The notes under the pieces were generated by a model. It saw nothing but the letters and a program-made list of their open reading frames with translations, searched no databases and was not told where the DNA came from. Shown piece after piece: positions 11,428 through 23,690 of a stretch of 64,000 nucleotides of DNA (positions are counted from its first letter, which is position 1; every line of letters begins with the position of its first letter). Position numbers and translations under genes: made by a program. Source of the stretch: Rhodamnia argentea (Eukaryota > Streptophyta > Magnoliopsida > Myrtales > Myrtaceae); NCBI RefSeq assembly GCF_020921035.1, contig NC_063152.1, positions 16,878,001-16,942,000 on the forward strand. The letters run 5' to 3'.

Positions 11428-14400
11428 TTGTGTGTGTGTGAATGTGGCCGCTAGCATTTCTGGGTTGTTTTACTCTTTCTTCAATGTTCAGGTTTCAGGA
11501 AACATTGGAGCGTTTGGCTGCAAAGTTGGAATCTGTATATAATGCTGCGGGGGGGAAGAAGATGACCATTATTAGTCACTCTATGGGGGGTCTTTTAGTG
11601 AAGTGCTTTATGTGCCTGCACAGTGATGTAAGGAACTCATAAAATTGATCTCTTTTCCTTTTCCTCCCTTTCGTCTCTTTTACCTATTCTCATTTAAATA
11701 ACTAATACATGCCACTTGACTCTTATGTAGATTTTTGTGAAGTATGTGAAGAATTGGATTGCTATAGCTGCACCTTTTCAAGGTAAGAAGCATCTGTAAG
11801 AGTTGTAGTGCTTTTTTGTTCATTGCTCTTTGATGAAGCTCATACATCCGTTTCCCTTGTAGATTTTGTTAATTAGAAAACTTTTCTACCTTTTCTTTCG
11901 ACCCATTTTCCTGTGGAAAACACATAGCCTCCTATATATAAGGTTTCCCATGTTTTCCATAAAACTGCTTGTCTATCACTGTGAATAAGAAAGCAAGCAA
12001 GTAAATTTTTATTAGAAATCTCTAGTTTTTCCCAAAATAGATAATCAAAAGTTCAAGAGTATCTAGTGAACCCATCTGTTTTGTAGTGAAAATATTTCAT
12101 GTTAAATAATTAGTTGTGTGTCTACTTGTCCTATTGTCTAACTTAGGATTTCATTGGCATAACTTAGAAAAACTTAACAATACTTTGCATACTTTGTTAT
12201 CCAAATGTACATAGAGTTAGAACTGGTATCTTATGAACATTATGAAAATCTAAAAATTCCAGGTGCCCCCGGATATGTCACATCTACCTTTCTGAATGGG
12301 ATGTCATTTGTGGATGGTTGGGAGCAGAACTTTTTCATTTCAAAGTGGAGCATGCATCAGCTGGTATGCTATCTTTACTGTTATATGCATATGTATCTGC
12401 GAAGCACTTCAGTTTTGTTGACCTCTATTTTTTCGAGGTTAACACAGTATGCGGTGTTGATATGGAACCGAAAATGTGTGACCAGTTCATGGCTGTCCTT
12501 TTTCTTTGTTTCACTTTGTAAGCTATCTTTACTGTTATATGCATATGTATCTGCAAAGCACTTCAGTTTTGTTGACCTCTATTTTTTCGAGGTTAACACA
12601 GTATATGGTGTTGATATGGAACCGAAAATGTGTGATCAGTTCATGGCTGTCCTTTTTCTTTTTTTCACTTTGGAAGCTCGGAGTGAAAGATGAAAATTGC
12701 ATTTTGGCTAGCATAGACAGCTTATATTTGCGTAACCAATGCGTAGAGATAAATATATAAAAACATACCTATATACCGCCAAAGCATTTCTTTTGGGCAA
12801 AAGTACAGCAGGAGTACCGATATTTGTGTACGGTGCTCACTTTAGTGCCAATATTTTTTTTCGGATCACTTTAGTGCCAAATCGGAGAAAGAACGATCAC
12901 CGAAGTGCCAATTTTGGCCAAAAATGATTATTTAAGTGCCAATTCCGGCCAAACAGTACATGTGGCATTTTTTATTAAATTTTTAATGTTACGTGTCAAT
13001 TTTTTTTAAAAAAATCAACCCACGTGGCGTCCACGTGGATTGTTCAATTTAAAAATAATTATTTTTAAAAAAAATTAATATTAAACAGAAAAATAGCCTA
13101 AAGAAATAAAAAAAAAAGGGGGGAACCGTGAGTTTGCAGCGGCGAGGGCATTGAGCCCTGGCCGCCACTGCCCCCACCATCGTTGGCAACAGCCGGCGAG
13201 GGGTGGGGGATGGCCAAGGGGGGTCGCCAAGCCCCGGCATGGCCGAGGCCTCACCGGGGTCGACGAGGCAGGTCAGCCTAAACAAACCTGCCGTTCATTC
13301 AACACTGCTACAACCGGAGCACTAAACCTTCTTTATAAGTATGATTAGGGTCTCGAATGGAGAATGTTACGACCTTCGATCGTATTCTACTAAAAAAAGG
13401 TAAAATAACAGTCTCTCTTTTATGTGAATAGGATCAAACCTTATTCCATGGTCTTTACATGAGATCGCCCTTTCTTATTCTTGAGTAAGCCCTCTCACCT
13501 CGCTGACCCTGGCTAGGCCTCGGCGGGGGTCGTCGGGGCTCGGCGACCCCCCTCAGCCATCCCCCACCCCTCGCCGGCCGTTCCCAGCGATGGTGTGAGC
13601 CCTCGCCGCTGCACTAGACTTCTTCTCTTTTTTTTTTTTGACTTTTTTTTAATGTTTTTAACTTTTTGCTTTTTGTTTTTTAATTGCTGACTTGGAAGCT
13701 CCGGCGAGCCACGTGGATGCCACGTAGGATTTCGGCAAAGCTCACTTGGAGTTGGCACCGAAATAATCGTTTTTCAAAAAAATTGGCACTTAAGTGATTA
13801 AAAAAAAAAATATTGGCACTAAAGTGAGCGCTGTACACAAATATTGGCACTCCTGCTGTACTTTTGCCATTTTTTTTCCCTAATTTGCAGCCAGACAATG
13901 AGAAATCAATTATTGTGTGCTTGACTTATGGTTCGTTTGATAATTTTATGAAGTGCTGCAAATTAAAAGAGAATTCAGAATTTCATTGCTTTTGACGGGG
14001 CGCCTTAATTCCATATATGAGTTCTTTCAAATTTCTCATCACTTTTTGTGGATTAGCATCTAGAGGTCCTTTAATGGGTTGTGTATAATGATACATAGAA
14101 GGATATCTATGTGTACCCTGTGTTTGATTTTAATAATGTGTGAAGAACGATTAATGTTAGATTCAGCAGGAATCACTAAGTAGGAGATGGCCTACTTAAA
14201 GTTGCTGACTGAATCATATTAGTTTTAATTTCTTGACGGACAAGTCCAAATGCTCATGGTGTTATCACAATTTTATTAGTCCATACGATAGTTAGGTTAT
14301 ACTTTGTCATGATATCCATGAGGAAACACATTGGACCAAGTACTATTGGTACATACGTGATTTGGGTTGAAGTAGCTGCTGTTGGTTTTTTGCTTTCCAT

Positions 14401-16567
14401 GTCATCCACCAACCACCTACCCCAACCCCCCCAAAAAAACAAAAACAAAAACAAAAACAAAAATTGAGTACCTTCCCCGACTCATATTTTCGTGCACATG
14501 AACATTGTCTGAACATGTGCTTGCTCATGAAAACTTGTATGCATGCACCTTCATCTACTTTTATCCACTTACCTGATTGTATGCCTGGAATTGCTGAAAA
14601 CATATGTATTAACATGCTGTGGCTTTTGACATCAGCTGATTGAATGCCCATCAATCTATGAATTGATGGCATGCCCAAACTTTAACTGGCAACATGCCCC
14701 GATGTTAGAGATCTGGAGGAAGAAGCTTGATGATTGTGGTGATACCCGTATGATCCTCGAGTCTTACAACCCTTCTGAGAGTGTAAATATATTCTCTGAA
14801 GCACTTTCAAGTAATGTGGTAAGCTATGCATTTCTTGTTGTCTGGCTGAAATACTGCCAATTCTATCTTGGGAATGCGCTTGCCTGCTTTAATTACAGTG
14901 GGATATGTTTATAAAGGGCTAAAGTCTTAAAACAATGTGAATACTGAACTGCTAAGATATCCGAGATCTCATTTTTGAACGTTTCAACTTTGAAATTTTG
15001 GTGTGTGCTCTCCAGATGCTACTAAACATAACTCAGTGTTAATATTTCATTAGTCTAAAGAACCCTTTCTGAAATTCCTTTTTTTTTTTTTATATCCGCG
15101 ATATATTTTCGTGGACGGTAGCTAGGCAAAAGGTGTTTCGCAGTTCTTCTTTGGGTCTGCCTTGGTATAGGTCCATTTGGTTTCTAATTCATTTTACCCA
15201 CATTATGAACTTTAGTTCATTGTAGCCTATCAGTTGACTAGAATCCTTACCAAGTTGAGCCTGGACACTGTGTTAGGTTAGCTTTTAAGAAGAGGATGGT
15301 TCTCTTTTTCTCATGACATGTCATTTTCTCTTCAGGGCTAATATGATCCAATATTTTCGTCCAACATGAACTACTGTCTACTTCATTTTGTCTGTGAACT
15401 AATGAATTTTTTTGGACTCATTAACAGGTTGACTATAATGGTGAGAGCATTCCCTTACCATTTAACCAGGAAATCTTGAAATGGGCTCATGAGACACGCA
15501 AGATTTTGCGTTCTGCTAAAGTTCCGCCCGGGGTGAAATTCTACAATATATATGGGACCAATTTGGAGACACCACACAGTGTTTGGTAATTTTTGGCTGA
15601 TGTGCTTCATGTCTACTTTCTGTATGCCAATTGTGCAACTTACAGATGTTTTAGAGAATTTCTCTTTCATTTGCGATTGGTCTCTATAGGATACATACTT
15701 GTTTCGGATCATTTTTCCTTATCTTAGTGGTGTTGTGTTCTATGCAGCTATGGCAGTGAGGAAATGCCTGTTACGGACGTGCAAGAACTTCAGTTTTACC
15801 TGGTCAGTGAAAAGGGGATGGGAACATAACTCTTTGGCCCATTTGAGTGGAGCTAACATATTCAAATCTCTTTTCCTCTAGCTAGAGTCCAGAAAGATTC
15901 ATACTATTTTGGTTTTTTCCTTATCATGTCCTAATAATGAATTTCATGTTCGGTAGCTGTTTTCTCTTAAGTAGTCGAGAACCTGATTCATGCTTTCTGA
16001 ATTTCAGCCCGATTATGTATGTGTTGATGGTGATGGAACGGTCCCGACTGAATCAGCTGAGGTATGGAGATTTAATGATCTGTTGGACCTGTTTGTGGAT
16101 TGCTTGACTATAGCTCATGTAGCCTGTACTTCTTATCTGCTTTTCCCTCTTTATTTGAACTTGGCAAAATTCTCATGGAACTGCTGGCTGATTTTGGGCT
16201 GCAACTTTCTCTTATAAGACCAGATAGAGTTTTGTGATTGTGTCTCTTAGGTTAGGATTTACAACTATGTAATTAGTGTATCGATAGAGTTTTTCTTCCA
16301 TGTAAAGCTCTGTTTGGTTGCTAGGAAATAAATTTTGATGGGACAAGTTTAGTGAAACACCGGATACGAAAGCAGATATAGACATCCTAGCCTATTTGGT
16401 GTTGGATGGACCTAGGATAAGATTCATAATACTTTAGAAAATAGTAAATAACAAGAACTAATTACAGCCACAAAGTTGTAATCTAATTGAGAGCGACCGC
16501 AGTCAAACCTAGTTGGCTGCAATAGGCGACCATCACATTGGTCGCGTTTGTCGCGTTGGTCACGAGG

Positions 16568-16610
<43 letters not shown>

Positions 16611-17593
16611 CACAGAGTTCTCAGTGTGAGTTGACAGTGATCACCATCATGGTGGTCTCATCAGTGGTTCGAGACAGAGAGAGAGTTCTCAGTGTGAGTT
16701 GACAGTGATCACCATCATGGTGGTCTCATCAGTGGTTCGAGACCCTGGATCAGATCCACCGGACGAGAAAGTCAATTCCGCACTGCTGCTGAGTCGTCGG
16801 ACTTATCCACCAAGGGATTCATGGAATTTCTGTGGATTGCGTTGGGGGAAATCTACCAAAACTGGGCAGATAGATAGACTCCTTTCCTGCTGCTAGGGAA
16901 CGATCGGCACAGTGGTCGGTAGCAATGCCATTGGGACACCGCTGCCTCATTGTCTGGAGTGCTGTTCTTTTGTCCTTTCATATAACCTTCCTCGTTTCTT
17001 TTCTACACAAAGTTTGCTTTATTATACCGATGGGACAGTCTATAGCCACCCTAGTGCTCAGTTAACTTGTCCGGGGTTTTATCTGGACTTGATTTGGATA
17101 ATTTTTATCTAGGCTAAGCAAACATGCCCTACTTTGCTCTAGTCTCTCCACTTACAAATGGTCTCTTCAAATTCAGGCAGATGGGCTTGATGCGGTTGCA
17201 AGAGTTGGAGTACCTGGGGAGCACCGGGGAATTCTATGTGATCATCATGTTTTCCGCATTCTGAAGCACTGGCTAAGTGCAGATTCAGATCCGTACTACA
17301 ACCCGCTCAATGACTACGTGATTCTACCCACTGCGTTCGAGATGGAAAGACGCCACGACAAGGGCATGGAGGTGACTTCACTCAAAGAGGAGTGGGAAAT
17401 CATTTCAAATGATGCCAATGATGACCAAGGAGAGATGACCATAATGCCCTCGGTGAGCAACATATCCGTTTCTCAAGATGGAGGTCATCAATCTTCTCGG
17501 GCCGAGGCTTGTGCCACTGTGATCGTGCACCCCCAAAGTCAGGGTAAGCAACAGGTGGAGCTCAATGCCTTGAGTGTATCTGTTGATGCCTAA
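8676..17593 (+). CDS. LCAT4: LCAT-like phospholipase A (LCAT4 type)
   Basis: Coding exons: 8676-8916, 9999-10090, 10291-10409, 11492-11627, 11731-11782, 12263-12363, 14636-14818, 15428-15585, 15748-15802, 16008-16061 and 17177-17593. They join in frame to 535 residues, the length of Arabidopsis LCAT4. All introns are GT-AG. The protein is a lecithin:cholesterol acyltransferase-family hydrolase; the plant LCAT4 branch is reported as a cytosolic phospholipase A releasing fatty acids from phosphatidylcholine rather than a sterol acyltransferase. Visible features are the LLVPGVAGS oxyanion region near residue 32, the nucleophile elbow SHSMGG with Ser181, the acid in VDGDGTVP (386/388) and His413 in GEHRGIL. 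The C-terminus ELNALSVSVDA matches the family. No signal peptide or membrane segment is evident. Intron 6 carries a tandem duplication and a MULE-like insertion; intron 10 carries a GA microsatellite and a second tandem duplication. Start chosen as the first ATG in frame with the family N-terminus. Confidence 0.95.
11371..11424. repeat. (CT)n microsatellite in LCAT4 intron 3
   Basis: A perfect run of ct dinucleotides of about 54 bases lies upstream of exon 4. A short tg run follows. Confidence 0.9.
12368..12675. repeat. Tandem duplication, 154-bp unit x 2, LCAT4 intron 6
   Basis: The unit starts gctatctttactgttatatg at 12368 and again at 12522. The copies differ at only a few positions (for example cgaagc/caaagc and atgcgg/atatgg), so the duplication is fairly recent. 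It begins just four bases after the exon 6 donor dinucleotide starts and contains no coding sequence. Confidence 0.9.
12796..13868. mobile_element. MULE-like foldback element in LCAT4 intron 6
   Basis: The left terminus is ggcaaaagtacagcaggagt, and its exact reverse complement ends at 13868. The mirrored order continues inward: repeated gtgccaat motifs, then GC-rich arms at about 13130-13280 and 13500-13615. A 200-bp unique centre (about 13290-13490) separates the arms. Architecture matches the MULE at 34986-35978. The 9 bases flanking each side (tttcttttg and atttttttt) are only loosely alike, so a duplication is not proven. No transposase is encoded. Confidence 0.75.
16571..16606. repeat. 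(GA)n microsatellite in LCAT4 intron 10
   Basis: An uninterrupted ga run of about 36 bases ends in gttctcac. Confidence 0.85.
16615..16743. repeat. Tandem duplication, about 68-bp unit x 2, LCAT4 intron 10
   Basis: The segment beginning gttctcagtgtgagttgaca near 16617 and ending gtggttcgagac recurs near 16685. The copies are essentially identical, separated by a short ga run. It probably arose by slippage next to the GA microsatellite. Confidence 0.85.
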
Positions 17594-18959
17594 ATTTAGT
17601 TACTTGCCCATTATGAAAGAAAAGCCCGGAATTTGGGTAGTGCTGTGATTGGTTTATCAGTCGTGTACAAAGTGTGCGTCTTGTAAATATAAGTATCACT
17701 GGTGGCAATTGCCTTGATGAAACATAACATTGAAAGATCGTACTGGGGTTTGTAATTGAAGACCCATATTATTTTAATGGAAAACAATTGTACATGTGCT
17801 ATTAGAAGTCCATTTTCCAGGAAGGTTGGGCAACTTCTTATGGATCTCATCTAGAACGTCATTTGCAATTTCTTTTTCTCATCCTTTGAGCTTTGGTCGT
17901 GAACCATGAGCCGTTTTGGCATTGGACAATGTACAGTTGGTAACTCTGGATGCAGCTTGACAGTATTTTTTTGGGGCACGAGGGGAATGAATGTTATCGT
18001 TTCGACCTGTTAAATGGGAAAAGGGGTTGAAGAAAATGGAGTTGTTACATCTTCTTTTCGCGTTAAGCGATTGAGCGGTTCTTGGCTCTGTATCTTTCGA
18101 ACAAAAAATGAGGATGGTTTGTAATACCTAACTGGAGAGGAGGAATAAGTGAGTCTAATGAGAATCGGTTCTCCCTATATCTGTTCGTCTTTGACCTCTC
18201 TTTCTTGTCCAAATGAAGTCGGTATTTTTATCGAGTTGTGATTTCCTCTCAATTCTATTTCTTATCATCAATAGGTAGCGTTACTTGGTCGCAGACTCTC
18301 AATGGACTCACTATTTTCGACGAGTGCTTAGGCCAAAGCTTGTTCGACTCTCACTGCCCCCAGAATTTAAACAAATGAGTGTCCTTGCTTAAGCATGGAA
18401 GAATAACATGGTAATGTGAAATTTGGATTTGTTAATCCATATAGTTACAAGAAGATAATGTAACATAACATCTCCAAATAGCACAGCAACCCCTCTAATT
18501 CATAACCTTTCTTGCATATAGTACAGCAACCCCTCTAATTCATTGATAGAAACAATACAGATATGAATAAACAAAAATGAGACACAAGAAAACCGTGCAA
18601 AAAAAAAAATAAAAAAATTGTTTGGCAGAGCAAAGAGGTCCACATCGATAAGAGGACGCTGCACTATGGAAGGCAATCAACAGCATATATCCAAGCAGCA
18701 GCAACAGCACATCCCGGCACAACTGCACATATAGACATAGGGATCTTAATTAGTCAAGAATAATCAACATATGTTTGTGAAGAGAGAAAGAAAGGGAGCA
18801 TTTGTACATGCCGGTGTGCATTATCCGACTGTTGTGTTGTCTTCGACATGCTTACGTGATATCGCTAACTCATTAGGTCTAATCATTTTTCAAACGGTAA
18901 AACTTAATTTCGTGATACCGAGTCATTTTTTGAGTGAGAGAGAGAGAGAGAGAGGGATC
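17594..18959. other. Spacer: LCAT4 3' UTR and downstream of the proline-rich gene
   Basis: No exon is recognised. The LCAT4 3' UTR probably ends within the first few hundred bases. A 21-base phrase (acagcaacccctctaattcat) is repeated at about 18483 and 18521. The GA run at about 18936-18953 adjoins the stop of the minus-strand gene. Confidence 0.5.
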
Positions 18960-19773
18960 TTACAATCCTCTCCAGAACCCATGACCCCTTTTCTTGTTTT
19001 TGGCCTTCCGTGGCGGCGGTGCTTGCCGGGAGTCCTTGGGGCCATCCTTTGAAGGGTAAGCAACTGGCGGAGGAACCACGTAAGGGCCTTGAGGGTAGCC
19101 ATGAACTGGCGGCCGCTGCGGCATCGGATACGAATGAGCCTGTGGTGGTGCTGGAGGATACACTTGGGCTTGGGGTGGATATGAATATGACGGAGGCGTC
19201 ACATTCGAATACATCTGAGGCGGCAGAGGTGGAGGGTACATATGTACCGTTGCCTGTGGAGGATCGACCTGTGGCGGCGGAGGATAAATGTGGCCCAGCG
19301 GCATTTCGGGGGCGGACGGGGGAGGACTTGAGGGCGGCATAGGAGGATATATCCCTGCATTATGTTCAAGTTCCAACCCCATAATCAGACTCTATGCATC
19401 AGTGGGACATGCTAGAGAATTTACAAACTATCCTATGGTTGGGAGTCATTTTATTGCCAAAATTCCTTCAAAAAGAACCAAAATTTAACATTGGATTGAG
19501 AATAGTATTTGGGGTTTTCCAGTTTCCTATCCTCAGGACACACTGGTGTGATGACTTGTGCCTGATGCCCCGTAAAGGGGACTAAAGCGAAAACTACGAC
19601 AATCGGCGTTATTTAGCTGCACATAATATTGGAAACTAGACCGACGGTATTACGGGCATGTATTTGATCGAGCGATCTGTTCCTGACGCACGGCTAGACA
19701 ATTCAGAGCGGCTCGGAGCATCCTGAAAGAAGGGACGCATACCTGAAGTTCCGTAGTGTGAGTCCTGACCCAT
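18960..19773 (-). CDS. Small proline/tyrosine-rich protein
   Basis: Two exons on the minus strand, 19743-19773 and 18960-19354, join in frame to 141 residues. Exon 1 begins MGQDSHYGTS and ends at a GT donor; the acceptor is tgcag at 19355-19359. The body has many PPxxY and YPPP motifs (roughly 40% proline plus tyrosine by eye). It ends in a basic tail, KAKNKKRGHGFWRGL. There is no signal peptide or membrane segment, and I cannot assign a known function. Such low-complexity proteins may bind SH3/WW-like domains or condense, but nothing here proves that. An alternative reading starts exon 2 upstream at an in-frame ATG (19382) without exon 1. A CT-rich leader (about 19823-19837) precedes exon 1. 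Confidence 0.72.
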
Positions 19774-20925
19774 CTCAGCTTTGTTTTCCTAGGATTTTTC
19801 AGGTAACAGAATGGAAGTGAACTCTCTCTCTCTCTTGTTTGCTTAGAAAATGGCAGAAGGCAAAACGTGAAGCAGAGGGAAAGAGAGACTCGAAGCTCTT
19901 ATCTTTATTCTTTTCTAAGTTTGTGAAGGTCAGATATGGCGAAGTGTTTCAGCTCAGGCCTGCGCAGATGTAGTCCATAGCTGGCGGCTGCAAGAAACGC
20001 GTTGCGGTGTGAAATCAACAGTCCTTTTAGAGGAACAATTAGCCGTGAAAATGAAGGAAAAAAAAGGCTGATCAGGGACTTGTCAAACATGCATATATTT
20101 AATCCTGGAGAATGTTCCAAAGTGCCCGGATTTTCAAACGGTTGCATTTACTTCTCTTACGACCTTTCCTGCTTCTAGATGATTTTGACAGGACCAGTTC
20201 CGTGAAATTCCTGTTGACCCCCGCAAGATGGAACTTGCCAGGAAGTGGTTTGGCCCTTGTACAAATTATCCACACACACGTACATCGTGCCTGCAGGAGC
20301 AAAAGAACGATGCTAGGTAATACGAATATAATTTACAGCAACTGGCGAACCAAATGACGCGTCGCGTTCATATTGGATGCTTGAACAAATCCTTTCTGTC
20401 CCGTGCTTCGAACTCACTTCCCGTAGGCATCTACTTAGATCACGCCGTGTCATTTAGAATACCGATTTCGTTAACCATCTTAGTTCAAAGCATCGGGGTC
20501 GCGAGGAAAAACTCTCGATTAGTGCGCTTGAGCTACCGTTTGAAGAGAGAATGTGATCAAACTTTTCAACGTCTTTTCAAGTTTCAACCCAAGAGGATGC
20601 CCTGGACCACATGAAATGGAGGTCAATTGAATGGATTCGGGTCACCAACATCGTAAAGCTTAAAAGGAATGCAGGCCAAAGCATTGAGAGCAAGATGAGA
20701 CTAGAGATTGACCCTTGATTGATAGCTAACGACATCCGATAAAACAGTACTAGGAACACAGATGGTAGATAAATTTTCCATGGTTTTGTGATAGAGCGAC
20801 TGTGACGAGGATCTATATCACGACTCAAACCTAAATAAACCGAAATCGAAAATTCTCAGCCTATAAATTACACGTATCAGTGACTAGATTTTCAGTTAAA
20901 TGAACTCCTTCGGGGCCTGAACTTG
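19774..20925. other. Spacer between two minus-strand genes
   Basis: It holds the promoter and GA-rich leader of the proline-rich gene near 19774-19850 and probably the 3' UTR of the next gene near 20850-20925. The open frames here show no recognisable domain. Confidence 0.5.
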
Positions 20926-22151
20926 TCATGAGCAGAACAGAAATGTAGCAGCAAGCAGGGAGAGAAGGATCGTCCATCGGCTCACGCCGCCGACTGAACA
21001 AAAAGAGCCGCCTTTCTTGGGCGGATCCCCGGACGGCGGGGGCAGTGTCACCGTGACGTTGACGGCGAGCTTCATTCCGCTGAAGCAGTAACCTCTGCCG
21101 CTGATGAAGTAGTAAGGCTTTGCCTCAGTGAGATTGAACACGTCCCTACCGCCCTTGGTGACATTCGTGATGAAGCCTGTGTCGATGCACTTGTCATAGC
21201 TCGTCTTGTTCACCTCTAGGACGTTGTATTGAGTCTTGTCGAATCCAAAGTCTTTGGAATGATAAAAATGTGACAAAGAACTTAAAAGTCAGAATACATC
21301 ATCAAGGAAGACAAATGAAGATTTTATCACACTAAGTTAAATGCCGTACCTTAGAGAAATATTGAAATAGCGATTGAACACACATAACTAAAAACTTGTC
21401 TCCAGTGAATCACATCATTTTTCTGCTCAAATTGGCAAAGCAAAACCTAAAAACCTAGTTGGTTTTGCATCTTACATACCAATACACACATTAACAATCC
21501 GATTTGACTTGGCAAGTAATTTTCAATTTCCATCTCCGCTGGTCTTTAAGTTAAAGAGACTAAACCAAAGTCAAGATGCAGAATTCGCATCATTCACCGA
21601 AAAGCTCGGTCACGAATCTCCATGATAAATTCGAACCACGTAAAGCGACCATATGTATGGCATTTCACTTACCAAAATTACCAATGTTGTCATACCATAC
21701 CATTCACCGCTGTCCATTAACATGATCCTAAGAGTTAACCGAGTCTAGCAGTGAATATCTGTCAGCGTCAGTTTTACTCAATGACTCTTGGTATAGAGGA
21801 GCCCATATACCATCAACTGATAGTGAAACAGAGGACAGAAACACTCAGCTCAATACACTAAATTGGAAGACAAAGAAGACAAAAACACAACACATCTGCG
21901 AGAATTTTCTAACAGGCCAGAAGAAAACTCTGCCTTAAACATGGAAAGAAGCAGAACTTACAGAGCCAATCACCCACGTGAAAGTGCTCATGACTCGACC
22001 ATTCGGTGAAGTTAACATTCGGTGCCCATGTGTTCTTTCCTCCACCAACCCTATGAAGCGTTGGCTCTCTTCCTTCAACCCCAGAACCCATGACCACCAA
22101 CACCCCCAGCACTGCCACGACCATTGCCAACTTTTCTCCAGAACCCAACAT
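20926..22151 (-). CDS. Early nodulin-like (phytocyanin fold) protein, GPI type
   Basis: Exons 21962-22151 and 20926-21251 on the minus strand encode 171 residues, split by one phase-1 intron as is usual in this family. The protein has an N-terminal signal peptide (about residues 1-27), a plastocyanin-like domain (about 30-130), a short proline-rich linker (134-141) and a hydrophobic tail (156-170), fitting a GPI anchor signal. It is therefore expected on the outer plasma membrane. Cys85 and Cys119 should form the family disulfide. Copper ligands look lost: Tyr72 stands where the first His is expected, and Ser114 and Tyr118 replace the Cys and second His. It resembles the 'lamin-like' ENODL branch. 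The start was set at 22151, the first ATG before the signal peptide. The exact subgroup is uncertain. Confidence 0.9.
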
Positions 22152-22589
22152 CTCTCTCTCTCTCTCTCTAATCAAGAAGAACCATTAAGAATGAGGATGA
22201 ACAGAGCATGAACAGAGGATGCCCCTAGTCACGTAAATGAACCCAGTTCATGGAGATTCTCTGACCCTGATCACGCCAAGAATGTGCAATGCAAGGAAGA
22301 AATCATTCACTTGAGCGTGTCTCCATTGCAAAAGTTTATTTTCTTGCCTTTTCTGGGAGATATAGAATCCTTAATTGTCAGTTATTACACTAATTGCGTC
22401 CCATTAGGGGATAATTACTTTGCCTCCGCGCCTTGAATGCAGCCCATCTATAGTAAGTATAGGGGTCTCCATCATTTCTTTTTTTATTTCTTATTTTGCA
22501 AATACCGTGTCCATGGCAAAATGCGCAAGTTCCTAAATTTATTGCATCTCTCACTTTTTTTCAATCGGAAAAAATTATCCGATCTCGGT

Positions 22590-22880
22590 TCTAAACCTAT
22601 TGTATGGACGTCAATCCAATACTAATCTTTTCAAATTTTGCCAATTTCGTTCTATACTTTTGCTTGAAATTCCAATGTAATTTTTTCCGATTAATTTTCG
22701 ACGGAAATCGATGACGTGATGGTCCAGTCATCGCCGACGATCTTACACCAGCCATTTTCGGCAAAAATAAGCTAAAATGATTACATTGGATTGTCAATGC
22801 AAAGTTTTTCGATTAAATTGGTAAAATTGACAAGTTTGAGGATTAGATTAGCATCTACACAATAGGTACATGATTGATTG
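22590..22880. mobile_element. MITE with long inverted repeats
   Basis: The left arm runs cctattgtatggacgtcaat then ttttgccaattt. The reverse complement of the right arm runs cctattgtgtagatgctaat then ttttaccaattt, so both ends of a roughly 290-bp element pair. The GC-richer centre has cgatgacgtgatgg. Ends are approximate. Confidence 0.6.
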
Positions 22881-23295
22881 GACAATTGCCCTCGCTTTCC
22901 AATACGAAAATCTAGATATTTTCAATCCTATAACAACCTTCCTAAATCCTAACTATATTTCAAATCCTTACACATCATTCGTATCGTGAACATTTATCAA
23001 TTATCTTTTCATTACTTAAGAATTCAAATATTTCGAAATTAGTTATTTAATTTAATTTTTGTAACGTCCACTTTCATTTAAAATAAAGCGATATATATAT
23101 ATAGCAAGAATTCGTTCTAGATAATCCAAAGACAATACCAGAAAAGCACGGGGTCCGTTATTATCTAGTGATTTACTCGCGCCAGTGCGATTTTCGGACA
23201 AATGACCTCCAATTTTCGAGTTGAAGTCCCCTGACAACCAACTTGCTGTAATAGCAGTGGGGTTGATAATTTATGCCAATACATTAGGATAATTA

Positions 23296-23690
23296 CCCAA
23301 TCGATCATAAGCTTATTGTACGGACATCAATTCCGTCCTAAACTTTTTCATTTTAGCCAAAGTAGTCATATATCTTTGCACGAAATTCCAACGTGGCTAA
23401 TCCAATCATTTTTCATGGCGAGACCATTGCGAGGCATGACCACGGGTGAGGCGGCCTCACCCGGGCTAGGCAAGGGCGGTAAAGTCCTCGCCGGCCACAA
23501 GGGAAGAAAGAGAAAGAAAGAGGAAAAAAATTTTAAAATTAAAAATAAAGTAGCAAAATAATAAAATATTATTAGAAATTTGCCATATCAACGCCCGCCA
23601 GCCAAATATATTGAATTGACACAATTATAAAAGGCTTAAGAGCGAATTTGTATAATTGCAATAGGTTGACGAATTTTTTTGGTAATTTTC
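23296..23690. mobile_element. Related MITE/foldback copy, degraded
   Basis: The left part (ttattgtacggacatcaatt near 23311, then cgaaattccaacgtgg) is the same family as the element at 22590-22880. The right side ends near tgcaataggttgac. It contains a GC-rich core at 23425-23500 like the foldback elements elsewhere in the window. Arms are too diverged to set exact ends. Confidence 0.45.

Noticed and set aside
16306..17130. Possible hAT-like insertion in LCAT4 intron 10
   Set aside because: The ends (ctgtttggttgct and a mirrored atgtttgcttag) are only weakly similar and no flanking duplication is visible.
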